Shown: positions 27,765 through 37,426 of the stretch, in pieces
Numbering within the stretch: position 1 is the stretch's first letter
How the letters are laid out: each line of letters begins with the position of its first letter
From: Mucilaginibacter daejeonensis
Lineage (GTDB): Bacteria > Bacteroidota > Bacteroidia > Sphingobacteriales > Sphingobacteriaceae
Direction of reading: 5' to 3'
Assembly (NCBI RefSeq): GCF_020783335.1
Contig: NZ_CP086068.1
Location: 2,976,001-3,040,000 of the forward strand
Length of the DNA: 64,000 bases
Notes under the pieces: model-generated
Seen by the model: the letters and a program-made list of their open reading frames with translations, nothing else
Told to the model about the DNA's origin: nothing
Databases searched by the model: none
Translations under genes and position numbers: made by a program

Positions 27765-27966
27765 CTGCTGGCACTGCGTTCGATCTAACAGCGTTTTGGT
27801 GAACAGCAGTTTTAATAGCTGCCGGTTTTACTGAAGCACGGGCAGGCTCGTTGCATTTACCAAGCAAAGTATAAATGATAATAAAGATAACGATGGTAGA
27901 CAAACAGCCTCCACCTAATTTTTTTGCGCCCCAGGCGGCGATCAGCGCACGGAAAAATTTATTCAT
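27733..27966 (-). CDS. Small membrane protein
   Basis: A 77-residue frame with one hydrophobic helix (GCLSTIVIFIIIYTLLG), preceded by basic residues and followed by a polar Ala/Val/Ser-rich tail. Its 3' end overlaps the DUF6089 gene by 32 bases in convergent orientation. No homologous family is recognised. It is probably real because of the clear N-terminal ALIAAWGAKKLGGGC pattern and a free upstream region. Confidence 0.5.
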   Translation of the reverse strand: MNKFFRALIAAWGAKKLGGGCLSTIVIFIIIYTLLGKCNEPARASVKPAAIKTAVHQNAVRSNAVPAVTYSSTSGQE

Positions 27967-28066
27967 TTGTTGAGGGTTTTATAACAGTACCCTCATAAAT
28001 GATAATTGTTTGAATAGAGATAGTAAACGTAGCTTTAAAGGCTAAAAACAGGCATTAAGGTAGAGC

Positions 28067-28801
28067 CTACTCCCCTTCCGGGTACTTGCGGAAGATGCTG
28101 TTGATGCGCATTTGTATCACCCCAAAAAAAGCTTCGCGGAAGATACGGGTCGACATTTTAGAGACGCCCTCGGTACGATCGGTAAAGATGATCGGTATCT
28201 CCACCACCTTAAATCCATGACGGATAGTGGTGTACTTCATCTCGATCTGGAAGGCGTAGCCCACAAATTTGATCTTATCCAAACGGATGGTCTCCAATAC
28301 CTTGCGCTTATAGCACACAAAGCCAGCAGTAGCATCATGGATATCGATACCGGTGATCATGCGTACATATACCGATGCATAGTAGCTCATGAGTACGCGG
28401 TTCATGGGCCAGTTCACTACATTGACACCTTTCACGTAGCGCGACCCGATGGCCATATCGGCACCTTCAGCACAGGCCTCGCGCAAGCGTAACAGATCAT
28501 CAGGGTTGTGTGAAAAGTCGGCATCCATCTCAAAAATGTAGTCGTACTGGTGCTTGATGGCCCACTTAAAGCCATGTATGTACGCCGTGCCTAATCCCTG
28601 CTTCCCCTTACGCTCCTCGATGTATAAACGTCCCGTGAACTCGTTCTGCAGGCTTTTAACGATACTGCCCGTGCCATCAGGTGATCCATCATCAATGATC
28701 AGTACATGCAGATCGTACGGCAATGAGAATACCTTGCGGATCATTCGCTCGATGTTCTCTTTTTCGTTATAAGTAGGGATGATGACTATGCTATCGGGCA
28801 C
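28067..28801 (-). CDS. Polyprenol monophosphomannose synthase-like GT2
   Basis: This 244-residue soluble GT-A enzyme has VIIPTYNEKENIERMI, IIDDGSPDGTGSIV, EMDADFSHNPDDL (DxD), AIGSRYVKGVNVVNWP and a C-terminal IIFTDRTEGVSKMS. It lacks the C-terminal membrane helices of the GT2 gene at 8797. It makes a polyprenyl-phosphate sugar for envelope glycosylation. The assignment to mannose follows family practice and is not proven. Confidence 0.9.
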   Translation of the reverse strand: MPDSIVIIPTYNEKENIERMIRKVFSLPYDLHVLIIDDGSPDGTGSIVKSLQNEFTGRLYIEERKGKQGLGTAYIHGFKWAIKHQYDYIFEMDADFSHNPDDLLRLREACAEGADMAIGSRYVKGVNVVNWPMNRVLMSYYASVYVRMITGIDIHDATAGFVCYKRKVLETIRLDKIKFVGYAFQIEMKYTTIRHGFKVVEIPIIFTDRTEGVSKMSTRIFREAFFGVIQMRINSIFRKYPEGE

Positions 28802-28912
28802 GGTAAGTAATTAATGTACGAGTGGCAAAAGTACATATTTAAGCCTTTAAAAAACAAAAGCAGGAAAGTAACAACTTCCCTGCTTTAAGTTAAATTATGT
28901 TAAACGGTGTGG

Positions 28913-30385
28913 TTACAGGTTGGTGGTCTCGGCCACTAACTTGTTCTCGTCCTCAGTAACGTAATTGCGCTCTTTCAATCTTGGTGATACGAATAAGTAA
29001 ACCACCAGGAAAACATTGATCAGCACCACGAAGAACCAGAAGTAGCTGGCTCCCTCGAAACGAGAGAAAAATCCGTGGTTAGAGATACTGCTATTCACGA
29101 ACGCCACGAACATGTTACCTATAGCAACGGTAAGCAGCCAGATCGCAGACATGGTGCTCTTCATCGACTTTGGCGACTGGGTATAAGCGTACTCCAGACC
29201 GGTGATCGATACCAGCGTTTCTCCGGCAGATAGTACCATGTAAGCCAGTATCTGCCACCACACGGTCGGGTGTTGACCAGCATCGATCTTTTCCTGCAAC
29301 AACGCGATGATCACGAACGATAAACCAGTAAGGAATAAACCTGCGCCAAAACGACGAAGCGGTGTTGTTTTGATACCGATCTTATCCAAGAATGGATACA
29401 AGCCATAGTTGAATATCGGAATGAACGACAGTAAGAAGATAGGGTTAGCCGTTTGGATCTGCTCAGGCAGTAGCTTGTAACCGAACATGGTCAGGTCAAG
29501 CTTAGTGGCCTGCAATACCCATTCGGATAAGCTTTGGTCCCACATGGCCCAAAACACCGGTACGAAAGCGAAAACGGCCATTACTCGCCAAACCGCTTTC
29601 ATGCCTTCTACCTTTTCAGGATCGAACTTTTCTTTGGCTACGTCAAGCAACGACTGCCCTTTTTGTTTTTTGCCCATGTTGAATAAGGCATACAGCGATA
29701 TAAAGACAAAGTTATTCTTGTTGACCCCTTGTGGAGGCAGCCTTACATATTTTTTACGACCTGTGAAAAAGATGATGGTAGCTAACGCCATTAGCACACC
29801 TGGGATACCGAACGCCCACTGCGCGCCATAGTGTTTATAAATGTAAGGGATGGCGATGGTTGATAGCACAGAACCAGAGTTGATGGCAAAGTAGAACCAT
29901 CCATAAACCTTTGACAAAAGGCTTTGATTGGTCTTATCGAACTGATCACCAACGTTGGCCGATACGCATGACTTGATACCGCCCGCACCGATCGCGATCA
30001 GGATAAGGCCATATCTGAACCCGGTAAGGTCAGTATCAAAAAGTGCCAGGCACAAGTGCCCTAAGCAGTAAATGATAGACACATAAAGGATCACTTTGTA
30101 TTTACCAAAGAACCAGTCGGCAGCCAGCGCACCAACGAATGGTAAGGCGTAAGCCAATGACACAAAGAAGTGCGTGCTCTCGTTGGCCTGAGCCTCGGCT
30201 ACTGTTTGTAAAGCTGGATTTGCTGTTGGGTTGAAGAACTGAGCCACCAGGAAAGTGGCAAGTATGGAACGCATACCATAGAAACTGAAACGTTCGGCGG
30301 CCTCGTTGCCTATGATGTAAGGTATGCTTTTGGGATATTTAGGGTTTACGTTCTCGGTATCAATTGTTAACGGATCTTGAACCAT
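28913..30385 (-). CDS. POT/PTR family peptide MFS transporter
   Basis: The 490-residue protein has about 12-14 membrane helices. The POT signature appears as GNEAAERFSFYGMRSILATFL in two pieces around the E-x-F-x-Y motif, then ALPFVGALAADWFFGKYK and FYFAINSGSVLS. QSPKSMKSTMSAIWLLT is in the C-terminal half. It is a proton-coupled importer of di- and tripeptides at the inner membrane. It stands alone with its own 5' region. Confidence 0.94.
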   Translation of the reverse strand: MVQDPLTIDTENVNPKYPKSIPYIIGNEAAERFSFYGMRSILATFLVAQFFNPTANPALQTVAEAQANESTHFFVSLAYALPFVGALAADWFFGKYKVILYVSIIYCLGHLCLALFDTDLTGFRYGLILIAIGAGGIKSCVSANVGDQFDKTNQSLLSKVYGWFYFAINSGSVLSTIAIPYIYKHYGAQWAFGIPGVLMALATIIFFTGRKKYVRLPPQGVNKNNFVFISLYALFNMGKKQKGQSLLDVAKEKFDPEKVEGMKAVWRVMAVFAFVPVFWAMWDQSLSEWVLQATKLDLTMFGYKLLPEQIQTANPIFLLSFIPIFNYGLYPFLDKIGIKTTPLRRFGAGLFLTGLSFVIIALLQEKIDAGQHPTVWWQILAYMVLSAGETLVSITGLEYAYTQSPKSMKSTMSAIWLLTVAIGNMFVAFVNSSISNHGFFSRFEGASYFWFFVVLINVFLVVYLFVSPRLKERNYVTEDENKLVAETTNL

Positions 30386-30649
30386 AGTTTAAATTAAAAA
30401 ATTTTTCTAAAATAGCATTTATATCTCAAACCCGAATTTTGTGTTGAAACATTTACCATCCCCGATACAAAAATGAAGTTATCGTGAAGAAAAGAAAACT
30501 GGTCAATTAGATGCTTGAAGCTCATGTATAACAACACTTCGCTCAAATTCAGTACGATAAAAAAGTGGGTCGAAAGATCCTGTTCAGCCGATCTGTCCAC
30601 AGATCAAGGCAAATAAAATTTTGACCGAGAGTACAACGGGTGCAGAAGA

Positions 30650-31570
30650 TCAGTTACGACGACGGGGCTTCACGGTATTCCTGCGTTCGATCTTGGGGTC
30701 GGTCACGCCTTCGTCCTCAGGCATGGGTATGTTGCGCATATCCAGGCCTTCTTTGAACTTCCACTTGCCACCCGTCATCTGGTATCCATCGTAGCTCAGA
30801 TCCCCACCGTACATCTCGGGCGACATCTGCGCTTTGCCGTCGGGTGCGGCCAGGTGATCAAAAACGATGAGGTTCTGCTCGGGCACATAGCGTAACAACA
30901 TTGACGCCTGTCGGCTGTATTCAAATACTACGCGATCGCGCATGCGTTTATTACCCGTAAAAACCGGCATACCAAAAACAGGAGCATTGTTCTTGAAGGA
31001 CAGCACTTCGATCACCTTTTTGGTGGTTTTTACGTTATTCCCTTTCCAGCCTAAGAGCACATAATAAGGGTTAGTGCCAGCTACGTGGATGATCTTGTAG
31101 TATTGGGCACCCAGCCATTTTTTGTTATCGGTTATCGTGTCCTCTGCACTATTGATGAATGGTGTTTGATCCTCCAGAGGGTGTAACAGAAGCTTTCCGC
31201 CGGTGTTCATCTGTATGGCACCGTAAAAACGGTAACTGCCATCCTCATTCATCACGAACCAACTAAAGATCCTGAATTTATTATCAGGCGACCGCATGAT
31301 GCTGATCGTCTTCAACGAATCGAAGTTGTAGGCGTAAGAGTTGGGGATCTTCAGGGTGCTTACCAGCGTACGGATGAAGGTGTAATTGGCATTCTTGCGT
31401 TCCACATCGCTCTCGTTGTTAACCACCTGCCTGCCCAGTTTGATCAGGCTATCCTGCATGGGCCGCAGTTTGGCCAGCTGATCAGGACTGTTAAAGCGCT
31501 GACCGAACGCGGTGCCGCAAACCGTACACCATAACATCACACATATAATAACAACTCGATACATAGGCAT
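30650..31570 (-). CDS. Conserved secreted hypothetical protein
   Basis: The 306-residue protein has a signal peptide (VVIICVMLWCTVCGTAFGQ). The mature part is mixed alpha/beta, with YAYNFDSLKTISIMRSPDNK, IFSWFVMNEDGSYRFYGAIQ and YYKIIHVAGTNPYYVLLGWKG, and ends in a basic tail RRNTVKPRRRN. I recognise the style of a widespread Bacteroidota protein without an assigned function. It is divergent from the 7TM-HD gene, 125 bases away. Confidence 0.75.
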   Translation of the reverse strand: MPMYRVVIICVMLWCTVCGTAFGQRFNSPDQLAKLRPMQDSLIKLGRQVVNNESDVERKNANYTFIRTLVSTLKIPNSYAYNFDSLKTISIMRSPDNKFRIFSWFVMNEDGSYRFYGAIQMNTGGKLLLHPLEDQTPFINSAEDTITDNKKWLGAQYYKIIHVAGTNPYYVLLGWKGNNVKTTKKVIEVLSFKNNAPVFGMPVFTGNKRMRDRVVFEYSRQASMLLRYVPEQNLIVFDHLAAPDGKAQMSPEMYGGDLSYDGYQMTGGKWKFKEGLDMRNIPMPEDEGVTDPKIERRNTVKPRRRN

Positions 31571-31695
31571 TGGTGGCGAAGTATGCTATCAAAAAACGAT
31601 AATACAACTTATTTTGTTGCAATTAACGTTATTATTGTAAGCAAAGTGGGCGCGCAGTGCTGTCGCCTCCTGTTTACGAAAATCATATGCGTTAA

Positions 31696-33759
31696 ATGGC
31701 GATCATTAGTATATCACGTACCAAAGCTTTATTACGTAAATACGCGGTAAGCGTAAAGTTCATTATCATACTTTTGAGCGTATTTCTTATCATCCTGGCA
31801 TTGCCCAAGCAGGTAAAGTTCAGGTATGAGTTCGAGAAAGGCCGGGTATGGAACCAAAAGGAACTTTTAGCGCCTTACAACTTCGCCATTTTAAAGACCA
31901 ACGCTGAGCTCGAACGTGATCAGTCGGCAGCTTTACAAAGCGTATCCCCTATTTACCAACTGCGCGCCGATGTACAATTACAGCAGTTAGAAGGCTTTGC
32001 TAACGACCTCAATATCAAATGGGCAGGTTCAGGCTTGCCGGAGAAGCAACGGGCCCGGTACCTGGAGATCGGTCGTGCGTTACTGAACCATGTTTATGCC
32101 ATAGGCATCCTTACACCGGGCATTAAAGACCTGCCCGCCACCGAGGACTACAATATTACGGTGGTGAACAAGAACGTATCGGCCAACAAGAACACCTCGG
32201 GCCTGTACACCAAAGAGAAAGCGATAGTTTACTTTGAGCAGGAGCTAAACCTGACCAATGTAGATAAGGCGTTTATGCTTGACCTGCTCCAGAACCGGCT
32301 GCAGAACAACCTGATATACGACGACAAGCTTACTGCCCGCATCAAGCGCGACGCCCTGAGTGGAGTATCGACCACGCAGGGCATGGTACAAAAGGACGAG
32401 GTGATCGTGGCAAAAGGCACCGTGATCAATGATGAGATATACCAGAAGCTCCTCTCGTACAAAAAATACTTTGAGGACAGCGCCCGGGTGAACGGCAACC
32501 GCAAAATGGTGTTCCTGGGTCAGTTCCTGCTCGTATCACTGACCGTGACGCTGCTAATCGTTTTCCTGTACCTCTTCCGTAAAGATATTTACCAGGACAA
32601 TCGTTTGGTGGGGCTGATCATGCTGGTGATCACGGCCATGCTCGGTACTCTTTCATGGGCGATCAGCCAGCAGCTGCCTAACCTGTATTACATCCCCTAC
32701 TGCATCGTACCGATCATCATCCGCATCCTGTTCGATACCAGGCTGGCGCTTAACATTCACCTGCTGGTGATCATGATCGCCGGTTTCTATGTGCCTAATA
32801 GCTTTGAGTTCGCTTTTTACGAGATCACTGCTGGTATGGTATCGATCTACAGTATCAAGAACTTGCTGCGTCGCGGCCAGTTCCTCACCTCGGCGGCTAT
32901 CATCACCATCACCTATCTGATCTCGTTCCTGGGTATCAGCTTTATCCGCGAGGGCGACCTGAACAGCATCGAATGGGCAGAGTTCTTTCCATTCGTGGTG
33001 AGCGTGATGCTTACCCTGCTGGCCTATCCACTGATCTACGCATTCGAGAAACTGTTCCGTATCACCTCCGATCTTACTCTCATTGAGCTGACCAATACCA
33101 ACGCGGCCATACTGCGGGAATTAGCCTTTAAGGCTCCCGGAACGTTTCAGCACTCGTTACAGGTGGCTAACCTGGCCGAGAACGCGATATACAGCATTGG
33201 TGGTAATGCCCTACTCGTACGTGCGGGCGCCCTGTACCACGACATTGGCAAGATGGAGAACCCTTTATACTTCATCGAGAACCAAACGGCCGGCTTTAAC
33301 CCTCACGACAAGCTCTCTTACGAAGAGAGCGCACAAATCATCATCAGGCACGTGCGTAAAGGCGTAGAAATGGCAGAGAAAGCGAACCTGCCAGAGACGC
33401 TCATCAATTTTATACGCACCCACCATGGCAATACCCGGGTGGACTACTTTTATCAATCTTTTCTCAAGAATTTTCCAGAAAAGTTCATCGATGAGAACAT
33501 TTTCAGGTATCCTGGACCTATTCCTTTTTCAAAAGAAACGGGTGTATTGATGCTGGCAGACTCTGTTGAAGCGGCATCACGTTCACTCAAAGAGCCCGAC
33601 GCCGGATCGATCAGCGACCTGGTCGATCGCATCGTAAATTACAAGTTGAACCAGAATCAACTGAAAGACAGCGACATCACTTTAAAAGAGATCGAGACCA
33701 TCAAAACTATATTTAAACGCATGCTGATGAGCATTTATCACGTACGAATAGATTATTAG
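31696..33759 (+). CDS. 7TM-HD family (PgpH-like) membrane HD hydrolase
   Basis: This 687-residue protein has one N-terminal helix, an extracellular domain (about residues 60-265), seven membrane helices (about 275-450) and a cytoplasmic HD domain. The HD part has FQHSLQVANLAENA, LYHDIGKMENP (near residue 515), RTHHGNTRVDYFY and MLADSVEAASRS. The architecture matches PgpH, a c-di-AMP phosphodiesterase in Firmicutes. The same activity here is inferred. Confidence 0.93.
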   Translation: MAIISISRTKALLRKYAVSVKFIIILLSVFLIILALPKQVKFRYEFEKGRVWNQKELLAPYNFAILKTNAELERDQSAALQSVSPIYQLRADVQLQQLEGFANDLNIKWAGSGLPEKQRARYLEIGRALLNHVYAIGILTPGIKDLPATEDYNITVVNKNVSANKNTSGLYTKEKAIVYFEQELNLTNVDKAFMLDLLQNRLQNNLIYDDKLTARIKRDALSGVSTTQGMVQKDEVIVAKGTVINDEIYQKLLSYKKYFEDSARVNGNRKMVFLGQFLLVSLTVTLLIVFLYLFRKDIYQDNRLVGLIMLVITAMLGTLSWAISQQLPNLYYIPYCIVPIIIRILFDTRLALNIHLLVIMIAGFYVPNSFEFAFYEITAGMVSIYSIKNLLRRGQFLTSAAIITITYLISFLGISFIREGDLNSIEWAEFFPFVVSVMLTLLAYPLIYAFEKLFRITSDLTLIELTNTNAAILRELAFKAPGTFQHSLQVANLAENAIYSIGGNALLVRAGALYHDIGKMENPLYFIENQTAGFNPHDKLSYEESAQIIIRHVRKGVEMAEKANLPETLINFIRTHHGNTRVDYFYQSFLKNFPEKFIDENIFRYPGPIPFSKETGVLMLADSVEAASRSLKEPDAGSISDLVDRIVNYKLNQNQLKDSDITLKEIETIKTIFKRMLMSIYHVRIDY

Positions 33760-33778
33760 AAATAGGTGAAATATTTTT

Positions 33779-33807
33779 TTGACGGATAGCTTGAATTACT
33801 ATATTTG
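33779..33807 (+). promoter_or_regulatory. Promoter of tRNA-Ser
   Basis: TTG at 33779-33781, 18 bases, then TATATTTG at 33800-33807: a textbook Bacteroidota sigma-type promoter, 33 bases upstream of the tRNA. Confidence 0.75.
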
Positions 33808-33840
33808 CAATCCCAAACGGGGAACATAGTTACTTTAAAC

Positions 33841-33927
33841 GGTGAGGTGCCTGAGAGGCCGAAAGGATCAGTTTGCTAAACTGACGTACGGGAAACTGTA
33901 CCGAGGGTTCGAATCCCTCCCTCACCG
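33841..33927 (+). tRNA. tRNA-Ser (GCT)
   Basis: An 87-base type II tRNA. The acceptor GGTGAGG pairs with CCTCACC (discriminator G), the anticodon stem-loop has GCT at 33875-33877, there is a long variable arm (TACGGGAAACTGTA), and the T-arm is GAGGGTTCGAATCCCTC. CCA is not encoded. It is intact and lies 194 bases before the integrase start. Confidence 0.97.
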
Positions 33928-33949
33928 CAAATAACATGTCAAAGTTTTG

Positions 33950-33986
33950 AAAAACGCCTCAGATCATACGATCTGGGGCGTTTTTG
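33950..33986 (+). terminator. Terminator after tRNA-Ser
   Basis: AAAACGCCTCAGATC and GATCTGGGGCGTTTTT form a long stem around ATAC, ending in five T residues. Confidence 0.88.
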
Positions 33987-34028
33987 CTTTATAGCCACCT
34001 CATTTCAACGCAATTCATCTCAATCGAA

Positions 34029-34077
34029 GCGAGACCTCTTGCGAGACCTATTGGTCCCTTCGTAAATTAGGTCTCGC
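34029..34077. repeat. GCGAGACCT repeats upstream of the integrase
   Basis: GCGAGACCT occurs directly at 34029 and 34041, and inverted as TAGGTCTCGC at 34068-34077. The last two form a 10-bp stem. They sit between tRNA-Ser and the integrase, where arm-type integrase sites are expected. No copy was seen near the right end of the element. Confidence 0.55.
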
Positions 34078-34121
34078 TGAACCGCTAAAAGTTTAATTAT
34101 TAATCTTTAATCGTTAAAGCG

Positions 34122-35375
34122 ATGATCAGAACAGTTTGTATCAACTTCGCGTTGAAAAAGAGCAAAACACTTAAAGACGGTACGGCCCCGGTTTATTTGA
34201 GATTGACCGTAGCAGGAGAACGTGTTGAATTTACCACACGCCGGTACATCAGGCCGGAGCGCTGGAATGCCGACCAGCAAAAGATGACCGGCACAAATGA
34301 AGAAGCTCGTGTGTTTAACCATTACCTCAAAACCCTTGAACAGCAGGTTTATGATGAGCACAGAAAAATGATGGATGCAAATGCCAACATTTGTGTGGAA
34401 GATCTCAAAAACAGATTGCTTGGCAAGGAGCAAAAGGAAAGGCAAAAGATGCTGATCCCCATCTTCAAGGAACACAATAAGCGTCTGCAACTCCTCATCG
34501 GAAAAGAATATTCCCAGGGAACGTTGACCATCTTTGAAACCACCTTCAGGCATGTAACTGAATTTATTCTGTGGCAATACCGGAAAGCTGATATAGACAT
34601 CAAAGCTGTTGATCACGAGTTTATCACATCCTTTGATTTCTATCTGCGGTCAGAATGTAATTGTGCGAATAATACTACGGTCAAATATGTCAAGAACTTT
34701 AAGAAGATCATCAGGCTGTGTATAGCGAATGGCTGGCTGGACAAAGATCCGTTCGTTAACTACAAGCCAAAAGTAAAAGAGGTAGTTAGAGATTTTTTGA
34801 CCAAAGATGAAATTCAAGCAATGGCAGATGCTAAGCTGGTTACCAATCGGGTTAGACAAGTGAGGGATATCTTCCTATTCAGTTGTTTTACCGGGTTAGC
34901 GTACGCAGATGTGAAGAAGCTTAAAAGGTCTGAGATCATCAAAGGTATTGATGGGCAACAATGGATTTTTACTTCACGTAAGAAAACAGACACCACATCC
35001 CGGATCCCCTTATTACCAACCGCATTGAGGATATTAGAAAAGTATGAGGATAATCCAGAATGCTTGCACAACGATAAAGCATTACCTGTCCTGTCTAATC
35101 AGAAAATGAACAGCTATTTAAAAGAAATTGCTGATACGATCGGTATCAACAAGGAATTGACCTTTCATATTGCCAGGCACACTTTCGCTACGGTGGTGAC
35201 CCTTTCAAACGGCGTATCTATAGAAAGTGTTTCCAAAATGCTTGGTCACCGTAATATTCGCACTACCCAACATTACGCAAAAATTTTAGACGCGAAGGTA
35301 AGCGAGGACATGACTGCTTTAAAACAGAAGCTGATAATAAATGAAAATAAATTGTCAAACATTGAAATGGCATAA
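34122..35375 (+). CDS. Tyrosine site-specific integrase
   Basis: The 417-residue protein has an N-terminal arm-binding domain (RTVCINFALKKSKTLKDGTAPVYLRL), a SAM-like core-binding domain at about 110-215 and the C-terminal catalytic domain. Catalytic parts seen are IARHTFAT (H-x-x-R), LGHRNIRTTQHYAK (H and the Tyr nucleophile). The box I region reads FTGLAYADVKKL without the usual Arg, as in CTnDOT-type integrases. Position just after tRNA-Ser suggests that tRNA was its target. Confidence 0.93.
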   Translation: MIRTVCINFALKKSKTLKDGTAPVYLRLTVAGERVEFTTRRYIRPERWNADQQKMTGTNEEARVFNHYLKTLEQQVYDEHRKMMDANANICVEDLKNRLLGKEQKERQKMLIPIFKEHNKRLQLLIGKEYSQGTLTIFETTFRHVTEFILWQYRKADIDIKAVDHEFITSFDFYLRSECNCANNTTVKYVKNFKKIIRLCIANGWLDKDPFVNYKPKVKEVVRDFLTKDEIQAMADAKLVTNRVRQVRDIFLFSCFTGLAYADVKKLKRSEIIKGIDGQQWIFTSRKKTDTTSRIPLLPTALRILEKYEDNPECLHNDKALPVLSNQKMNSYLKEIADTIGINKELTFHIARHTFATVVTLSNGVSIESVSKMLGHRNIRTTQHYAKILDAKVSEDMTALKQKLIINENKLSNIEMA

Positions 35376-35464
35376 AAGTCTGCGGTACTCTAACTATTAA
35401 ACAAAGTATCCGATAAAAATATAAAAAATGCACGAAATGTGCAAAATTTATCTTTTTATCATTC

Positions 35465-35490
35465 TTGTTAAAGTTTTTTATGTAGCTTTG
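35465..35490 (+). promoter_or_regulatory. Putative promoter of the AAA/RloB pair
   Basis: TAGCTTTG at 35483-35490 fits the -7 element. A TTG lies at 35465 but with only 15 bases between. The ATG at 35505 would be almost leaderless. Confidence 0.4.
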
Positions 35491-35504
35491 ACAAAAATTG
35501 TTAT

Positions 35505-36800
35505 ATGTTAATATCATTCGCAGTAACCAATTTTCGATCCATTCGTGAGCGCATGGAAATAAACACGCTCAAAACAGGGTCGAAAGGACTGGTATCGAAT
35601 TATTTCAAAGCTTCAGGGAAAAGGCAGATGTTAAAGTCTGCTGTATTATATGGGCCGAACGCGTCAGGTAAGTCTGGTTTCTTAACTGCGTTTAATGCTT
35701 TACGATATTTGGTCAACGAATCAGCCGGCTTTAAAGTTGATGAAAGCATTGCTCCATACGAGCCTCACCGCCTTGAAAAAAGCTATATTTCGATGCCAAC
35801 GACATTGGAAATCAGTTTCATCAATAGATGGCAATATGATTATATCATAGTATTTAATGATGAGCAAATTTTACAGGAAGAATTACACTACTATCCTGGT
35901 ACTGCAAAAAGTCTACTGTATTCGCGATTCGCTGGCAAGGAAATAAAATTTGGGGACTATTTCAAAGGGCCTAAAAAGACGCTTGAAAAAATCACTTCTT
36001 CAAATCAACTTCTGTTATCTAAAGCTGCTGAGAATAATGCCGAAGAGGTACTGTTAACAGCGTTTAGGTTTTTTACATCCAAACTCAGGGCATATCCTGT
36101 AATGGAAGTGTTCCATGAGCACAATTTAACCTCATTTTATGCGAAGCGGTTAGCTGAAGATAAGGAAAAGGCCTTTACAAAACGTTTCAATGCCATGATT
36201 TGCGCACTTGATACGGGTATCAGTTCCGTATCCGTCGAAGAGGTTGATTGGAATAACTATAAGTTTCCCGGAAATATGCCAGACGAAATAAAAAAACAGT
36301 TTCAGGAAGACTATAAATACGACATTAAAACGCAGCATTTTGTATTTGACAAAACTGAAAAAATCGGATTTGAATCATTTGATATCAGACAGGAATCTGC
36401 TGGCACCCAAAGCCTTTTTGCGATTGGCGGGATCATTTTGGACGCACTGAATCATGGAAGGGTATTAATTATCGATGAGTTCGAGAAGAACTTGCATCCC
36501 AACATAACCGGCTTTCTAATTCAGTTATTCCATAACCCTGTAATCAATAAAAACAATGCGCAGTTGATATTCGCCACACATGATATTACTCAACTATCAA
36601 ATGACAGGTTTAGAAGAGATCAGGTTTGGTTTACACAGAAGAACGAATTTGGTGCAACCTCGCTTTACAGGTGCTCAGATATTGAGGGAATACGTTTAGG
36701 GACGCCGTTGGACAAATGGTACGCTTCAGGCAGATTTGGCGCAACACCAATCATCCACGATGCAGATTTTTTAATTGAAATGCAGTCTGATGAGGTTTAA
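35505..36800 (+). CDS. AAA_21-type ATPase of an AbiL/RloAB-like defence pair
   Basis: This 431-residue ABC/SMC-like ATPase has an N-terminal ISFAVTNFRSIRE strand, Walker A YGPNASGKSG near residue 49, signature region RQESAGTQSLFAI, Walker B VLIIDEFEKNLHP near 318 and switch LIFATHDITQLS. Members pair with an RloB protein, as here, with the two genes overlapping. Such pairs (abortive infection AbiL and the rloAB genes) protect against phages. That role is inferred from family and location in a mobile element. Confidence 0.87.
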   Translation: MLISFAVTNFRSIRERMEINTLKTGSKGLVSNYFKASGKRQMLKSAVLYGPNASGKSGFLTAFNALRYLVNESAGFKVDESIAPYEPHRLEKSYISMPTTLEISFINRWQYDYIIVFNDEQILQEELHYYPGTAKSLLYSRFAGKEIKFGDYFKGPKKTLEKITSSNQLLLSKAAENNAEEVLLTAFRFFTSKLRAYPVMEVFHEHNLTSFYAKRLAEDKEKAFTKRFNAMICALDTGISSVSVEEVDWNNYKFPGNMPDEIKKQFQEDYKYDIKTQHFVFDKTEKIGFESFDIRQESAGTQSLFAIGGIILDALNHGRVLIIDEFEKNLHPNITGFLIQLFHNPVINKNNAQLIFATHDITQLSNDRFRRDQVWFTQKNEFGATSLYRCSDIEGIRLGTPLDKWYASGRFGATPIIHDADFLIEMQSDEV

Positions 36801-37383
36801 GGTCAATAAGAGAATTTTGATTTTGTGCGAAGGGGTTACAGAATACCTTTATGCAAAAACACTCCAGTCGGAGCTGCCGCGCACTTTGCAGCAGTCTATT
36901 TCCGTGGAGGTCTTTTATTCGACCAAGAATGATCCTAAACAGCTAGTTAATGAAGCCCATCGCCGCCTGAAAGCAGCGGTAAAAGAAAGAAACCCGTACG
37001 ATACAGTTTGGTTATTTTTCGACAAAGATCAATGGCCTGATCTTGAGAGTACATTTAGACAAATTGAAAGGGATAATTTTGAGGTTGCCTATTCCTCCAT
37101 AGCTATAGAGCACTGGTTTATATTGCATTTTGAGCATCGTGGCAGAGCATTTCAAACAGGGGAAGAAGCATTGCGGCACCTTACCCGACTATGGCCGGAG
37201 TACCATAAAACTAAACTCAATCACTATAAACATTTGAAAGAAAGGTTAGCGCTTGCAATGGAACGGGCTAAAATGATCAACCGCCAGCAAGACGGAGAAA
37301 CGCCCATTCATGTACGTAACCCTTTTTTCACAGTACAACGATTGGTGGACTTTTTTGAAAATTTAAAGGAGGAAGGCACATGA
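36775..37383 (+). CDS. RloB-like protein
   Basis: The protein is 202 residues, or 197 from the Met at 36790. The family mark ILILCEGVTEYLYAKTLQ lies at the N-terminus, then WLFFDKDQWPDLE (acidic pair) and IALEHWFILHFE-like SIAIEHWFILHF. The CEGxTE and DxD patterns are Toprim-like, suggesting a nuclease. The start lies within the end of the ATPase gene, so translation is coupled. It acts as the probable effector of the pair. Confidence 0.87.
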   Translation: MKCSLMRFKVNKRILILCEGVTEYLYAKTLQSELPRTLQQSISVEVFYSTKNDPKQLVNEAHRRLKAAVKERNPYDTVWLFFDKDQWPDLESTFRQIERDNFEVAYSSIAIEHWFILHFEHRGRAFQTGEEALRHLTRLWPEYHKTKLNHYKHLKERLALAMERAKMINRQQDGETPIHVRNPFFTVQRLVDFFENLKEEGT

Positions 37384-37426
37384 CATAAGAGATAACTTAC
37401 CACACAGATAGGGTATGTCTTATAAC

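Noticed and set aside
30394..30600. Minus-strand 68-codon frame upstream of the POT transporter gene
   Set aside because: No domain, no signal, low-complexity leader sequence; more likely 5' region of the transporter gene.
35505..37383. PARIS (AriA/AriB) defence system
   Set aside because: The second gene has the RloB CEGxTE motif rather than a DUF4435-like sequence, so AbiL/RloAB fits better.
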